NCBI GenBank assembly: GCA_965213845.1
Contig: CBDCAI010000005.1
Coordinates: forward strand, 62,001-126,000
Length of the DNA: 64,000 nucleotides
Direction: 5' to 3'
Source of the DNA: JBBROS01 sp965213845
GTDB taxonomy: Bacteria; Pseudomonadota; Alphaproteobacteria; Acetobacterales; Acetobacteraceae
The translations under genes were made by a program, and so were the position numbers. This document shows, piece by piece, positions 17,305-28,084 of this stretch (position 1 is its first letter; every line of letters begins with the position of its first letter). The notes beneath the pieces are model-generated. The model worked only from the letters and a program-made list of their open reading frames with translations. It ran no database searches and had not been told where the DNA came from.

Positions 17305-17643
17305 TCAGGCGGCGGCCTGGTGGGCGATGCCCTTTTCGGTGAGCATCGTCTCGAGCTCGCCGGACTGGTACATCTCGGTGACGATGTCGCAGCCGCCGAC
17401 GAACTCGCCCTTGACGTAGAGCTGCGGGACGGTGGGCCAGGAGGAGAACTCCTTGACACCTTCACGGAGGGCCGGGTCCTCGAGGACGTTGGCAGTCTGG
17501 AAGGGGACGCCGAGGTGGGTCAGGATCTGGACCACGCGGGCGGAGAAGCCGCATTGCGGGAACATGGCATTGCCCTTCATGTAGAGCATGACGGGGTTTG
17601 CGCCGAGATCGGCCTCGATGCGCTCGTGGACGGGGTTGCTCAT
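17305..17643 (-). CDS. grxD: Monothiol glutaredoxin, Grx4/GrxD type
   Basis: 112 residues with the CGFS active site (FPQCGFSARVVQIL), the GSH-binding WPTVPQLYVKGEFVGGCDI and the usual C-terminus. CGFS glutaredoxins carry and pass 2Fe-2S clusters and work with BolA proteins. The bolA gene lies nine bases upstream on the same strand, which strongly supports an iron-sulphur trafficking role. Several Fe-S enzymes or carriers (class I fumarase, Nfu) are encoded in the same window. Confidence 0.96.
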   Translation of the reverse strand: MSNPVHERIEADLGANPVMLYMKGNAMFPQCGFSARVVQILTHLGVPFQTANVLEDPALREGVKEFSSWPTVPQLYVKGEFVGGCDIVTEMYQSGELETMLTEKGIAHQAAA

Positions 17644-17652
17644 GGCGTTCTC

Positions 17653-17886
17653 CTAGTCGGGGACGGAGGTTTGCAGGGCGAGGGCGTGCAGTGCGCCACC
17701 CATGCGGCCTTGCAGGGCGGCGTAGACCATCTGGTGCTGCTGGACGCGGGAGCGTCCCTTGAAGGCGGTGCTGACGACGGTTGCGGCATAGTGGTCGCCG
17801 TCGCCGGCCAGGTCGTCGATGGTGACGACGGCGTCGGGCAGGGCCTGCTTGATCAAGGCTTCGATGTCGCTGGCGATCATCGCCAT
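17653..17886 (-). CDS. BolA family protein
   Basis: 77 residues, full length for the IbaG/BolA2 group. It starts MAMIASDIEALIKQALPDA and ends with FKGRSRVQQHQMVYAALQGRMGG, where the HQMVYAAL segment with its histidine is the family signature for cluster binding with CGFS glutaredoxins. A GGGGA sequence eight bases before ATG 17886 supports this start. It sits between purL (three bases apart) and grxD, all on the minus strand, so read-through from the purine operon is possible. Confidence 0.93.
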   Translation of the reverse strand: MAMIASDIEALIKQALPDAVVTIDDLAGDGDHYAATVVSTAFKGRSRVQQHQMVYAALQGRMGGALHALALQTSVPD

Positions 17887-17889
17887 GGA

Positions 17890-20072
<2,183 letters not shown>

Positions 20073-20076
<4 letters not shown>

Positions 20077-20765
20077 GCGGCGAGGGCCTCGGTCATGCCC
20101 TGGAACAGCGGCAGGCCGTCCGTGCCGCCCATCAGCGGGTCCACGAGGTCTTCCGGGTGGGGCATGAGGCCCATGATGCGGCGGTCGGGGGAGAGGATGC
20201 CGGCGATGTGGCGCTGGGATCCGTTGGCGTTGGAGTCCGGGGTGAGCTCGCCCTCTGGGGAGCAGTAGCGCAGGGCGACGAGGCCCTCGTCTTCCAGGCG
20301 GTCGAGCGTCTGGGGGTCGGCGAAATAGTTGCCGTCGCCATGCGCCATGGGAGCGCGGAACACCTGGCCCGGCTGGTAGTGCCGGGTGAAGGCGGTGTCG
20401 GCCTGGTCGACGCGGAGGTGGCAGTCCTGGCTGAGGAAGCGCATGCCGGCGTTGTGCAGCAGTGCGCCCGGCAAGAGTCCGGCCTCGGTCAGGATCTGGA
20501 AGCCGTTGCAGACGCCCAGGATGTGGCCACCGCGGGCGGCGAAGGCGTGGATGGCGGCCATGACGGGGCTGCGGGCGGCCATGGCGCCGCAGCGGAGATA
20601 GTCGCCGTGGCTGAAGCCGCCCGGCAGCACGACGAGGTCGAGCCCGTCCAGCGTCGTCTCGTGGTGCCAGACCATCCGGGGCTTGTGGCCGGTCGCGCGG
20701 TGCAGCGCGATGGCCATGTCCCGCTCCCGGTTGGTACCGGGGAAGACGACGACGGCGGCTTTCAA
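20073..20765 (-). CDS. purQ: Phosphoribosylformylglycinamidine synthase subunit PurQ (glutaminase)
   Basis: 230 residues of the class I glutamine amidotransferase type, providing ammonia to PurL. Seen are FPGTNRERDMA, LPGGFSHGDYLRCGAMAA, the nucleophile GVCNGFQILTEAGLLPGAL and the His-Glu pair in GLMPHPEDLVDP. The start is TTG 20765: no ATG lies before the conserved AAVVVFPGTN, and TAGGA is eight bases upstream, overlapping the stop of the preceding gene. The gene is coupled to purL by ATGA. Confidence 0.96.
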
Positions 20766-20775
20766 GCGGGCGTTC

Positions 20776-21189
20776 CTACTCGGAGGGTGCCATGTGGCGG
20801 GCTTCGCCGGGGCAGACGTAGACCTCGTCGAGCGCGCGGAGGACGATGCCGCTGGCCTGGCGGTTGGCCTGGTCCTGGTGGTTGCGGTACCAGCTGATGA
20901 TGGTGGCGCGGAGCTGGACGCCGGTGGTGGGGCCGGGGACGCAGATGTAGCCGGGCAGGGCGGCGCCCTTGCTGGCGTCGGCCGGGCGGAGGCGCTGGTA
21001 GAACTGGGCGGTGTCGGCGATGCCGTCGATGTAGGCGGTGCAGCCCTCGACCTGGCGGGCGTCCTTGCTGGTGCACAGCTCGACCAGCTTCTGTCCGGTC
21101 AGGTTCGACATGCGCTGGGCCTTCGCGGTGCCGCCGAGGGCGGCGACGGCCAGGGCGGCGAGCAGGATGGTCTTGATCGGGTCAGGCAT
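20776..21189 (-). CDS. Rap1a/Tai family secreted protein
   Basis: 137 residues with an N-terminal signal peptide (MPDPIKTILLAALAVAALGG, cleavage after AKA-Q). The mature part has four cysteines in LCTS, EGCTAYIDG, YICVPG and VYVCPG, and the GxCxxYIxG-type stretch resembles Rap1a/Tai immunity proteins of type VI systems. No effector or T6SS gene is near. It lies between purS (eight-base overlap) and purQ, an unexpected place for a periplasmic protein. A housekeeping envelope role is as likely as immunity. Confidence 0.7.
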   Translation of the reverse strand: MPDPIKTILLAALAVAALGGTAKAQRMSNLTGQKLVELCTSKDARQVEGCTAYIDGIADTAQFYQRLRPADASKGAALPGYICVPGPTTGVQLRATIISWYRNHQDQANRQASGIVLRALDEVYVCPGEARHMAPSE

Positions 21190-21445
21190 TGGGGGCGATC
21201 TCCACGCGGAAGGTTTCGATGACGCTGTTGGCGAGCAGGCGGCGGGCCATGGCCTCGGCCTGTGCCTTGGCACCAGCGGCGTCGGTCGCAGAAAGTTCCA
21301 GCTCGATCACCTTGCCGGCGCGGACCTCTCCCACGCCCTCGAAGCCGAGGGTGCCGAGGGCCTGGCCGATGGCGCGGCCCTGGGGGTCCAGCACGCCGGG
21401 CTTGAGCATGACGGTGACGATTGCCTTCAAGCCTGGTGCCGTCAT
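21182..21445 (-). CDS. purS: Phosphoribosylformylglycinamidine synthase subunit PurS
   Basis: 87 residues, the small structural subunit bridging PurL and PurQ. It reads KAIVTVMLKPGVLDPQGRAI, then ALGTLGFEGVGEVRAGKVIELEL and ANSVIETFRVEI, all typical of PurS. Start ATG 21445 forms ATGA with the purC stop; the frame upstream is only antisense to purC. Its stop falls inside the start of the Rap1a/Tai-like gene. Confidence 0.95.
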   Translation of the reverse strand: MTAPGLKAIVTVMLKPGVLDPQGRAIGQALGTLGFEGVGEVRAGKVIELELSATDAAGAKAQAEAMARRLLANSVIETFRVEIAPNA

Positions 21446-22206
21446 TGCATCAGCTCCGGCCCTTTCAGGTCGTTGTTCCCGGCTTCCGGCAGGATTCCGA
21501 GGCGGCGGGCGACTTCCTGGTAGGCTTCCTCGACCCGGCCGAGGTCGCGTCGGAAACGGTCCTTGTCCATCTTCTCGCTGGTCTTGGCGTCCCACAGGCG
21601 GCAGCTGTCGGGGCTGATCTCGTCGGCGACGACGATCTGCATGTCGTCCTCGTCCCACAGGCGACCGAATTCGAGCTTGAAGTCAACCAGGGTGATGCCG
21701 ACGCCGAGGAACAGGCCCGAGAGGAAGTCGTTGACCCGCAGCGCCAGGGCGACGATGTCGTCCATGTCCTGCGACCCGGCCCAGCCGAAGGCGGTGATGT
21801 GCTCCTCGGCCACCATCGGGTCGTTCAACGCCTCGTTCTTGTAGTAGTATTCGATGATGCTGCGGGGGAGGCGCGTGCCCTCGGGGATGCCGAGGCGGGT
21901 GCTGAGCGAGCCTGCGGCGACGTTGCGCATGACGATCATCAAGGGGATGATCTCGACCTCGCGGATCAGCTGTTCGCGCATGTTGAGGCGGCGGACGAAG
22001 TGGGTGGGAACGCCGATCTCGGCCAGGCGCATCATGAGGTATTCGCTGATGCGGTTGTTGAGCACGCCCTTGCCGGTGATGGTTCCGGTCTTGCCGTCCT
22101 TGCCGTTGGAGGCGTCGTCCTTGAAGTACTGGACGAGGGTCCCGGGTTCGGGGCCTTCGAACAGGACCTTGGCCTTGCCCTCGTAGAGTTGCCGGCGCCG
22201 CGCCAT
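21442..22206 (-). CDS. purC: Phosphoribosylaminoimidazole-succinocarboxamide synthase
   Basis: 254 residues, a full SAICAR synthase that joins CAIR and aspartate with ATP. The start MARRRQLYEGKAKVLFEG carries the YEGKAK signature, followed by FKDDASNGKDGKTG, RNVAAGSLSTRLG, LVDFKLEFGRL and DEISPDSCRLWD. ATG 22206 is preferred over the adjacent GTG 22209 because AGGGA lies seven bases upstream. It is the first gene of the purC-purS-(Rap1a)-purQ-purL run and faces a divergent small gene across about 170 bases. Confidence 0.97.
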   Translation of the reverse strand: MARRRQLYEGKAKVLFEGPEPGTLVQYFKDDASNGKDGKTGTITGKGVLNNRISEYLMMRLAEIGVPTHFVRRLNMREQLIREVEIIPLMIVMRNVAAGSLSTRLGIPEGTRLPRSIIEYYYKNEALNDPMVAEEHITAFGWAGSQDMDDIVALALRVNDFLSGLFLGVGITLVDFKLEFGRLWDEDDMQIVVADEISPDSCRLWDAKTSEKMDKDRFRRDLGRVEEAYQEVARRLGILPEAGNNDLKGPELMQ

Positions 22207-22374
22207 CACCTATTCCCTGTGCTTCGGGGCCCGGTATAGCAGGGGGGGGCGCGGGTGACCACTTGTGCGGTGCGGTGCGGTGCGGAAGCGGGGGCGGGCT
22301 GGGCAGGGCAGGGTCGCGCTTGCGAGGCGAAGAGGGGCTCGTGTAGCCTTCGACACAGTGTCAGGTGGATGGGC

Positions 22375-22641
22375 ATGAGCGGAAACGGGACGGACCAGGG
22401 TCATATCGTGGCGATGCTGGGCCAGTTGATCACTGCGGTGGAGCGGCTGCGGGTCGACCTGGACCAGGTGAACGTAGACCTGGCGCAGCATCGGGCCGAC
22501 ACGCGGCGGGAGTTTGCGGCGGTTCGGTCGACGATCACGCAGTATCATTCGTCGGTGATGGGGCATGGCTTCCTGATCACGGAGATCCAGGACAACGTGT
22601 TGCGCATCGCCGACCACGTGAACCTTCCGCCGGCGGCCTGA
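22375..22641 (+). CDS. Small coiled-coil protein, unknown function
   Basis: 88 residues. From about residue 12 to 60 it looks helical with heptad spacing (MLGQLITAVERLRVDLDQVN, then LAQHRADTRREFAAVRSTI), suggesting a coiled coil; the tail is LPPAA. I recognise no family. ATG 22375 is chosen because AGGTGG ends seven to nine bases upstream; ATG 22369 is nearer to that site. It lies alone on the + strand between purC and a convergent small secreted protein gene. Confidence 0.55.
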   Translation: MSGNGTDQGHIVAMLGQLITAVERLRVDLDQVNVDLAQHRADTRREFAAVRSTITQYHSSVMGHGFLITEIQDNVLRIADHVNLPPAA

Positions 22642-22739
22642 CGGAAGGCTGGGGGGTTCCGGCATCTGGCGGCCTGACCTTGGAAGTTCTTTATCGCTTT
22701 CTGGCATTAGTTTAGCGCTTGTGGGTGCGGCACCGCCTG

Positions 22740-22764
22740 CATCCCCGGGACGAGCCCAGGGATG
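22740..22764. repeat. Palindromic intergenic repeat, copy 2 (CATCCC hairpin)
   Basis: CATCCCCGGGACGAGCCCAG followed by GGATG forms an imperfect hairpin, nearly identical in sequence to the one at 15480-15504 and followed by the same ACG. Like copy 1 it lies in a gap between two gene ends that face each other. It may be a bidirectional terminator or a REP-like element. The rest of this 148-base gap is unremarkable. Confidence 0.7.
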
Positions 22765-22789
22765 ACGGACGTGGAGGCTGGGGCTTGGG

Positions 22790-23041
22790 TTACCAGCCGC
22801 GATACTGGTGCCAGCGGCGGTATTCCTCGTGGCGGTGCCAGCGGCGCCATTCCTCGTGACGGTGCCACTCGCGGGCGCGTTCACCCTCGTGGTATTGGCC
22901 GGGATAGTACTGGACAGGGCGGGCCTGCGGCACGTCGACCACGACGGGGACGTCGACGATGACGGGGCGGGCGTCGGCCATCGGGGCCATGACGATGGTG
23001 GCGCCGGCCAGAACGGTCAGGGACATCAGGATTTTACGCAT
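22790..23041 (-). CDS. Small secreted His/Trp/Arg-rich protein
   Basis: 83 residues. MRKILMSLTVLAGATIVMAP is a clear signal peptide, probably cut after ADA. The mature part has a VIVDVPVVVDVPQARP segment, then a repetitive charged tail in which WHRHEE and WRRW/YRRW alternate and which ends HQYRGW. GGAGGG eight bases before ATG 23041 supports this start. The tail could bind metal, polyphosphate or the envelope; no family is recognised. It lies upstream in order after purB on the same strand. Confidence 0.68.
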   Translation of the reverse strand: MRKILMSLTVLAGATIVMAPMADARPVIVDVPVVVDVPQARPVQYYPGQYHEGERAREWHRHEEWRRWHRHEEYRRWHQYRGW

Positions 23042-23094
23042 GGGCGGGACCCTCCTCGATCCACATCCATGACGACGTTCGGAGCGTGACGGAT

Positions 23095-24453
23095 TCAGGC
23101 CGCCTTGATGGCGACTTCGTGGCTGGGGAAGAGGCGCGCGAACACGTGATCGATGTGGGCCAGGTGCATGTCGAGGCCCATGGCGGAATCGAGTGCTGCG
23201 GGCGAGACCCGGCCGGCGACATCCGGGTCGGCCAGCAGGGTGTCGCGGAAGCCTGAGGCGCCGGGCTTGCCCAGCTGCGTCCATGTGGCCATCGCGCTGC
23301 GCTGGACGATGCGGTAGGCGTCTTCGCGCAGGATGCCGGCGCGGGTGAGGGCCAGCAGGACCTCGCCGCTGTGCACGACGCCGCCCAGGCTTTCGAGGTT
23401 GGCGAGCATCTGGGCGGGGTAGACGGTCAGCTTGTCCATCATGCCGGCCAGGCGGACGAGGGCGAAGTCGAGGGTGATGGTGGCGTCGGGGCCGATGGCG
23501 CGTTCCACGCTGCTGTGGCTGATGTCACGCTCGTGCCACAGCGCCACGTTCTCGAGCGCGGGGGTCGCGCAGGCACGGACGATGCGCGCGAGGCCGGTCA
23601 GGTTCTCGCTGAGCACGGGGTTGCGCTTGTGGGGCATGGCGCTGCTGCCCTTCTGGCCCGCGTGGAAGAACTCCTCGGCTTCGCGGACCTCGCTGCGCTG
23701 CAGGTGGCGGACCTCGGTGGCCAGGCGTTCGATGCCGCTGGCGACGACGGCGAGGGTGCAGAAGAAGGCGGCGTGGCGGTCCCGCGGGATGACCTGGGTG
23801 GAGACGAGCTCCGGCACCAGGCCCAGCTTGGCGGCGACGTGCGCCTCGATGGCGGGACCGAGATGGGCGTAGGTGCCGACGGCGCCGCTGACGGCGCAGA
23901 CGGCGATCTCGGCGCGGGCCTGCACCAGGCGGGCGCGGTTGCGGGCGAACTCGGCCCAGTGGCCGGCGAGTTTCAGGCCGAAGCTGGTGGGTTCGGCGTG
24001 GATTCCGTGGCTGCGGCCGATGGTGGGCGTGTACTTGAACTCGATGGCCCGGCGCTCGAGGGCGGCCAGCACCAGGTCGAGGTCGGCCAGCAGGATGTCG
24101 GCGGCCTGGGTCATCTGCACGGAGAGGCAGGTGTCCAGCACGTCGCTGCTGGTCATGCCCTGGTGGACGAAGCGGCTGTCCGGGCCGATGCCTTCGGCGA
24201 GCCAGGTGAGGAAGGCGATGACGTCGTGCCGGGTCTCGCGCTCGATCTCGTCGATGCGGTCGAGGTCGGCCTGGTCGATGCGGGCGAGCTTGGCGGCGCC
24301 CTTCTCGCGGATGGTGCGGGCGGCGGTCTCGGGGATCATGCCCTGCTGGGCCATGGCCTCGGCGGCCAGGGCCTCGATCTCGAACCAGATGCGGAACCGG
24401 TTCTCGGGCGACCAGATGGCGGTCATCTCGGGGCGGGCGTAACGTGGAACCAT
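23095..24453 (-). CDS. purB: Adenylosuccinate lyase
   Basis: 452 residues. PurB releases fumarate from SAICAR and from adenylosuccinate in purine synthesis. It starts MVPRYARPEMTAIWSPENRF, has THDVIAFLTWLAE-like RHDVIAFLTW, FVHQGMTSSDVLDT, the catalytic GRSHGIHAEPTSFG and the fumarase-superfamily signature GSSAMPHKRNPVLSEN. It lies on the same strand as the other pur genes but is separated from purC by two small genes, so it likely has its own promoter in the 77-base gap shared with the divergent TerC gene. Confidence 0.97.
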   Translation of the reverse strand: MVPRYARPEMTAIWSPENRFRIWFEIEALAAEAMAQQGMIPETAARTIREKGAAKLARIDQADLDRIDEIERETRHDVIAFLTWLAEGIGPDSRFVHQGMTSSDVLDTCLSVQMTQAADILLADLDLVLAALERRAIEFKYTPTIGRSHGIHAEPTSFGLKLAGHWAEFARNRARLVQARAEIAVCAVSGAVGTYAHLGPAIEAHVAAKLGLVPELVSTQVIPRDRHAAFFCTLAVVASGIERLATEVRHLQRSEVREAEEFFHAGQKGSSAMPHKRNPVLSENLTGLARIVRACATPALENVALWHERDISHSSVERAIGPDATITLDFALVRLAGMMDKLTVYPAQMLANLESLGGVVHSGEVLLALTRAGILREDAYRIVQRSAMATWTQLGKPGASGFRDTLLADPDVAGRVSPAALDSAMGLDMHLAHIDHVFARLFPSHEVAIKAA

Positions 24454-24530
24454 CGTTGGCCTCAGGGGCTTACAGGAAGGGGCTCGGACCGTATGCGCCG
24501 TTACGCCCAGTGTTCAGCGAAGGCAAGACC

Positions 24531-25133
24531 ATGAGCGCATACCTCCCGGAGCTGGTGGCCTTGCTGCAGGTCCTGCTGATCGACCTGGTGCTGGCCGGCG
24601 ACAACGCGATCGTGGTGGGCATGGCGGTGGCGGGGCTGCCGGACGGGCAGAAGGCGCGGGCGATCCTGGTGGGGATCGCGATCGCGACGGTGTTCCGGAT
24701 CGGGTTCGCGCTGGTGACGCTGCAGCTGCTGGCGATCGTCGGCCTATTGCTGGCGGGCGGCGTGCTGCTGCTGTGGGTGTGCTGGAAGATGTATCGGGAG
24801 TTGCGGCCGACCCGGCGGATGCGCGACGCGTTTTCCGGCCATGCGCCGCCCAAGACGATGCGGGCGGCGATGATGCAGATCGTGCTGGCCGACCTTTCCA
24901 TGAGCTTGGACAACGTGTTGGCGGTGGCGGGTGCGGCGCGGGAGCATCCGTGGGTGCTCGTCGTCGGCCTGGGGATCTCGGTGGTGCTGATGGGGGCGGC
25001 GGCGCGGGTGATCGCCGGGCTGCTGGAGACGCGGCGGTGGATCGCCTGGGTGGGTCTGGTGATCGTGTTGTACGTGGCGTTGAAGCTGATATGGGAGGGG
25101 GGGCACGACGTCGTGGCGCGGTGGCCGTGGTGA
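24531..25133 (+). CDS. TerC family integral membrane protein (YjbE-type, putative metal export)
   Basis: 200 residues with about seven hydrophobic helices. Two acidic family motifs are visible: LIDLVLAGDNAIVVGMA near the N-terminus and LADLSMSLDNVLAVAGAA in the middle, which in TerC proteins line a metal-binding site. Members such as YjbE/Alx relate to manganese or other metal handling. GAAGG seven bases upstream of ATG 24531 decides the start. Only 77 bases separate it from divergent purB, and I see no convincing Mn riboswitch there. Confidence 0.85.
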   Translation: MSAYLPELVALLQVLLIDLVLAGDNAIVVGMAVAGLPDGQKARAILVGIAIATVFRIGFALVTLQLLAIVGLLLAGGVLLLWVCWKMYRELRPTRRMRDAFSGHAPPKTMRAAMMQIVLADLSMSLDNVLAVAGAAREHPWVLVVGLGISVVLMGAAARVIAGLLETRRWIAWVGLVIVLYVALKLIWEGGHDVVARWPW

Positions 25134-25142
25134 AGGCCGGGG

Positions 25143-26351
25143 TTACGGCGGTGCCGGGCCGACGGGGAGGGCGGGGGCGGCCTTGGAGGCGAGACCGGCC
25201 AGCGCCTCCAGCATGCCGGGGGTGACGACGACGGGCAGGCCCTTGCTGGCGAGGCCGGCGCTCAGCCCTTCCTGCACCTTCAGCTGGGTCAGGGCGGCCA
25301 GGAGGGAGGCGACGGGCTGCAGCTTGTCGGCGACGTAGCGGTCGTTGATCGCCTTCTGGACATCGTGGTCGAAGGTGAAGGTGTCGGCCCAGCCGATGAA
25401 GTCGAGCGAGATGCCGACGGACCCCAGATACTTGCGCGCCTCCTGCTCGACGGCGGCCATCACGGCGTTCGCTTCCTCGTTGGCGCGGTCCAGCGTGCGG
25501 GCGGCGAACTCGCGGCAGACGATCGCCTGGATCTGCTTGCGGCCGACGTCGTCCATGACTTCGGCCAGGCTGCGGCTGAAGTAGACCGAGGTGAAGATGA
25601 CGGCGCGGTCGCCGCGGTCGCCCGCAGGCCGCTTGACGCCGAAGCGATACAGGAACTTGGACGCCTGCGGGCCGTCGGCGACGGAGGTGCCGATGGTGAC
25701 GCCGGCGGTGATGTTCAGGCCTTCCCGGCTTTGGCAGGGGAAGCCCTCCTTGCGGACGGAGGTGCCGCGGTCCGGGTGGTCGACCCACTCGCGGGTGAAG
25801 GGCGAGCGGTCGACGATGATGAGGCGGCCGGTGGGCACGTAGCCGTCGATGCCGAACCAGCCGCCGCTGTTCTGGAACTTGGCGTGCGGGATGACGAAGC
25901 GGGCGACGGAGATGCGGTTGGCTTCGAGGAAGGCTTCGGATTCGAGGCGGGACTGGTCGTTCTTGCGGTCGCCGGCGTCGGGGATCCAGAACGCGCTTTC
26001 ATTGGGCAGGATCGTGTAGGCCTCGGCGCGGTCCGTCGTGTCGTAATAGGCGCGGGCGGGGCCGGGCAGGGCGGCGGTGCCGAGCAGGAGGGCGATCGAG
26101 AGGAGGGCCGCGCGGCGGCGGAGCAGCGGCCACCAGATCAGCAGCAGGATCAGCAGCAGGATGCCGGCGGGCAGGGCGGCGGCGCGCCACAGGGACATCT
26201 GCCCGGCCGCCATGGCGTAGGCCGCGTCGCTGGAGGCGAACTGCTGTCCGGCCGCCTTGGCCGAGTACAGCGTGCCGGCGATGCCCGAGACGGCCTCGTA
26301 GGCCCAGAACAGGGCCACTGCGACGATGGACAGCAACACGCGGGCGATCAT
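25143..26351 (-). CDS. SPFH/Band-7-like membrane protein
   Basis: 402 residues. Two N-terminal membrane segments are seen (VLLSIVAVALFWAYEAVSG and AGILLLILLLIWWPLL), a third hydrophobic stretch ends GPARA, and a large soluble domain follows. The region IVCREFAARTLDRANEEANAV and QEARKYLGSVGISLDFIGWAD resembles the end of an SPFH/prohibitin domain, where a helix rich in E/A/R precedes a lGi.v..i segment. Function unknown; SPFH proteins often scaffold membrane complexes. It is convergent with the TerC gene. Confidence 0.6.
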   Translation of the reverse strand: MIARVLLSIVAVALFWAYEAVSGIAGTLYSAKAAGQQFASSDAAYAMAAGQMSLWRAAALPAGILLLILLLIWWPLLRRRAALLSIALLLGTAALPGPARAYYDTTDRAEAYTILPNESAFWIPDAGDRKNDQSRLESEAFLEANRISVARFVIPHAKFQNSGGWFGIDGYVPTGRLIIVDRSPFTREWVDHPDRGTSVRKEGFPCQSREGLNITAGVTIGTSVADGPQASKFLYRFGVKRPAGDRGDRAVIFTSVYFSRSLAEVMDDVGRKQIQAIVCREFAARTLDRANEEANAVMAAVEQEARKYLGSVGISLDFIGWADTFTFDHDVQKAINDRYVADKLQPVASLLAALTQLKVQEGLSAGLASKGLPVVVTPGMLEALAGLASKAAPALPVGPAPP

Positions 26352-26426
26352 CTCACGTCCTCCGATCCGGTTATTCGATCATAGCGGCATGCGGCCGGGC
26401 GCGGGAGGGCGGCCTTGCGGGGCAGA

Positions 26427-28004
26427 TCAGCGCTTTTCGACGCCCCAGAAGACCGGGATGGTGGTCGCGCGGATGCCCTCGATGTTGGTGCGGAAGGCGG
26501 ACAGGGTCCGGAACTGCCCGGCGTTGATGTAGGGCAGCACGTCGAAGGCGCGGGCGTGGACCTGGTCCAGCAGGCGGGCGCGGGCGGCGGTGTCGCCTTC
26601 CTCCCACCAGGCGCGGCGCAGCTCCTCCAGCTTGGGGTCGCAGGGCCAGCCGGCGATGCCGTTCTCGCAGGGGGCGGCGAGGTAGAGATTGGTCAACGGG
26701 CTGCTGCCGTCCAGGACGTTGGCGATGGTGATGAACAGGCTCCAGCCGCCCTGGTCCACCGGGTCCTTCTTGTTGCGGCGCTGGGTGACGGTGCCCCAGT
26801 CCATGGCGGGGACGTCCATGTTGAGGCCGGCGCGCGCGAAGTTCTGCGCCATGGTGAGGGTGGCGGCGTGGTTCACCGCCTGGTCGCCGGGGTCCATGAA
26901 GACGACCTTCTCGCCCTTGTAGCCGGCTTCGGCGAGCAGGGCCTTGGCGTGGGCGATGTCGATCCGTTGCAGGCCGCGGGCGCCGGCGGCGGTTTCGAGC
27001 GGGCTGCCGCACATGAAATAGGCCGGGCAATAGGGGACCTGCTCGGAGGGGCGGATGCCGATGGCGTCCAGGTTCTCTTTCTGGTCGACGAGGTAGAGCA
27101 GCGCCTGGCGGGCGGCGGGCTTGTCGAAGGGGGGCTGGGCGCTGTTCGGACGCAGCCAGATGTCGTAGCCGATGGGGTTGATGGCCATCAGCTTGATGTC
27201 GCGGCTGCCTTCCAGCACCGGGATCAGGTCCGGGCTGGGCTGCTCGAGGAAGTCGACCTCGTTCTTCTGGAGCGCGGCGGCGGCGGTGGCGGCGTCGGGC
27301 ATGGAGAGCCACTCGATGCGGTCGACCATGGCGACCTTGCCGCCCGCGAGGCCGTCGGGCGGCTCCGGGCGGGGCTGGTAGGCGGGGTTGCGGTGATACA
27401 CGGCGCGGTGCCCGGCCTGCCAGGCATCGGGCTCGAACACGTAGGGGCCGGAGCCGGTGGCGTCGGTGATGGCGACGGTGGGGGGCGTGTTGGCCAGGCG
27501 CTCCGGCATGACGAACAGGGCGCTGGCGGTAGGGCGGGCCAGCGCCTCCGTCACCAGGGCGAAGGGGCGGGAGAGGGTGAGGGCGAAGCTGCGGTCGTCG
27601 ATGGCCTCGAGCGAGGCGGTGGCGGCCAGGAGCGCCTTGCCGACGACGTCGCGCTGACCCCAGCGCTTGATGCTGGCGACGGCGTCGATGGCGCGGACGG
27701 GGGTGCCGTCGTGGAAGGAGAGGCCGGGGCGGAGGGTGAAGCGCCAGGTGCGGCCGTCGTCGGATCTGGTGAAGGTGTCGACCATCTCGGGCCGGGGGTC
27801 GCCCTTGCTGTCGAGCGCGAAGAGCTGGTCGTAGACGAGGAAGCCGTGATTGCGGACAAAGGCGGCGGTGGACTGCACGGGATCGAGGCTGGTGAGGTCG
27901 TTGACGAGGACGACGCGGAGGGTGGTTTCGGCCTGGGCGGCAGAGGTTGCAACGGGGATGGCGAGCAGCGCCGTGGCAGCGAGCAGGCGGGTGATGGGGT
28001 GCAT
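26427..28004 (-). CDS. ABC transporter substrate-binding protein, family 5 (peptide/nickel type)
   Basis: 525 residues with a signal peptide (MHPITRLLAATALLAIPVAT, cleavage near AQA). The mature protein is an SBP_bac_5 receptor: TLRVVLVNDLTSLDPVQSTA, WRFTLRPGLSFHDGTPV, SGPYVFEPDAWQAGHR and RQALLYLVDQKENLD are typical of DppA/OppA-like periplasmic binding proteins. No permease or ATPase genes are adjacent, so it is an orphan receptor. ATG 28004 begins the signal peptide; longer frames run through the next gene. Confidence 0.92.
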   Translation of the reverse strand: MHPITRLLAATALLAIPVATSAAQAETTLRVVLVNDLTSLDPVQSTAAFVRNHGFLVYDQLFALDSKGDPRPEMVDTFTRSDDGRTWRFTLRPGLSFHDGTPVRAIDAVASIKRWGQRDVVGKALLAATASLEAIDDRSFALTLSRPFALVTEALARPTASALFVMPERLANTPPTVAITDATGSGPYVFEPDAWQAGHRAVYHRNPAYQPRPEPPDGLAGGKVAMVDRIEWLSMPDAATAAAALQKNEVDFLEQPSPDLIPVLEGSRDIKLMAINPIGYDIWLRPNSAQPPFDKPAARQALLYLVDQKENLDAIGIRPSEQVPYCPAYFMCGSPLETAAGARGLQRIDIAHAKALLAEAGYKGEKVVFMDPGDQAVNHAATLTMAQNFARAGLNMDVPAMDWGTVTQRRNKKDPVDQGGWSLFITIANVLDGSSPLTNLYLAAPCENGIAGWPCDPKLEELRRAWWEEGDTAARARLLDQVHARAFDVLPYINAGQFRTLSAFRTNIEGIRATTIPVFWGVEKR

Positions 28005-28084
28005 GGCGGTTCCGATCTTCGACGCAGGGAGGTTACCGCGGTTTTGGCGCGGGGTCGCGCGGTGTTGCGTCCCTGGTCTTCGTT

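Noticed and set aside
20776..21189. Type VI secretion immunity function
   Set aside because: Family resemblance only; no effector, VgrG or other T6SS gene lies in the window, so I keep the neutral call of a secreted family protein.
24454..24530. Possible yybP-ykoY (Mn) riboswitch ahead of the TerC-type gene
   Set aside because: The gap is only 77 bases and I cannot find the conserved paired core; an Infernal search would decide.
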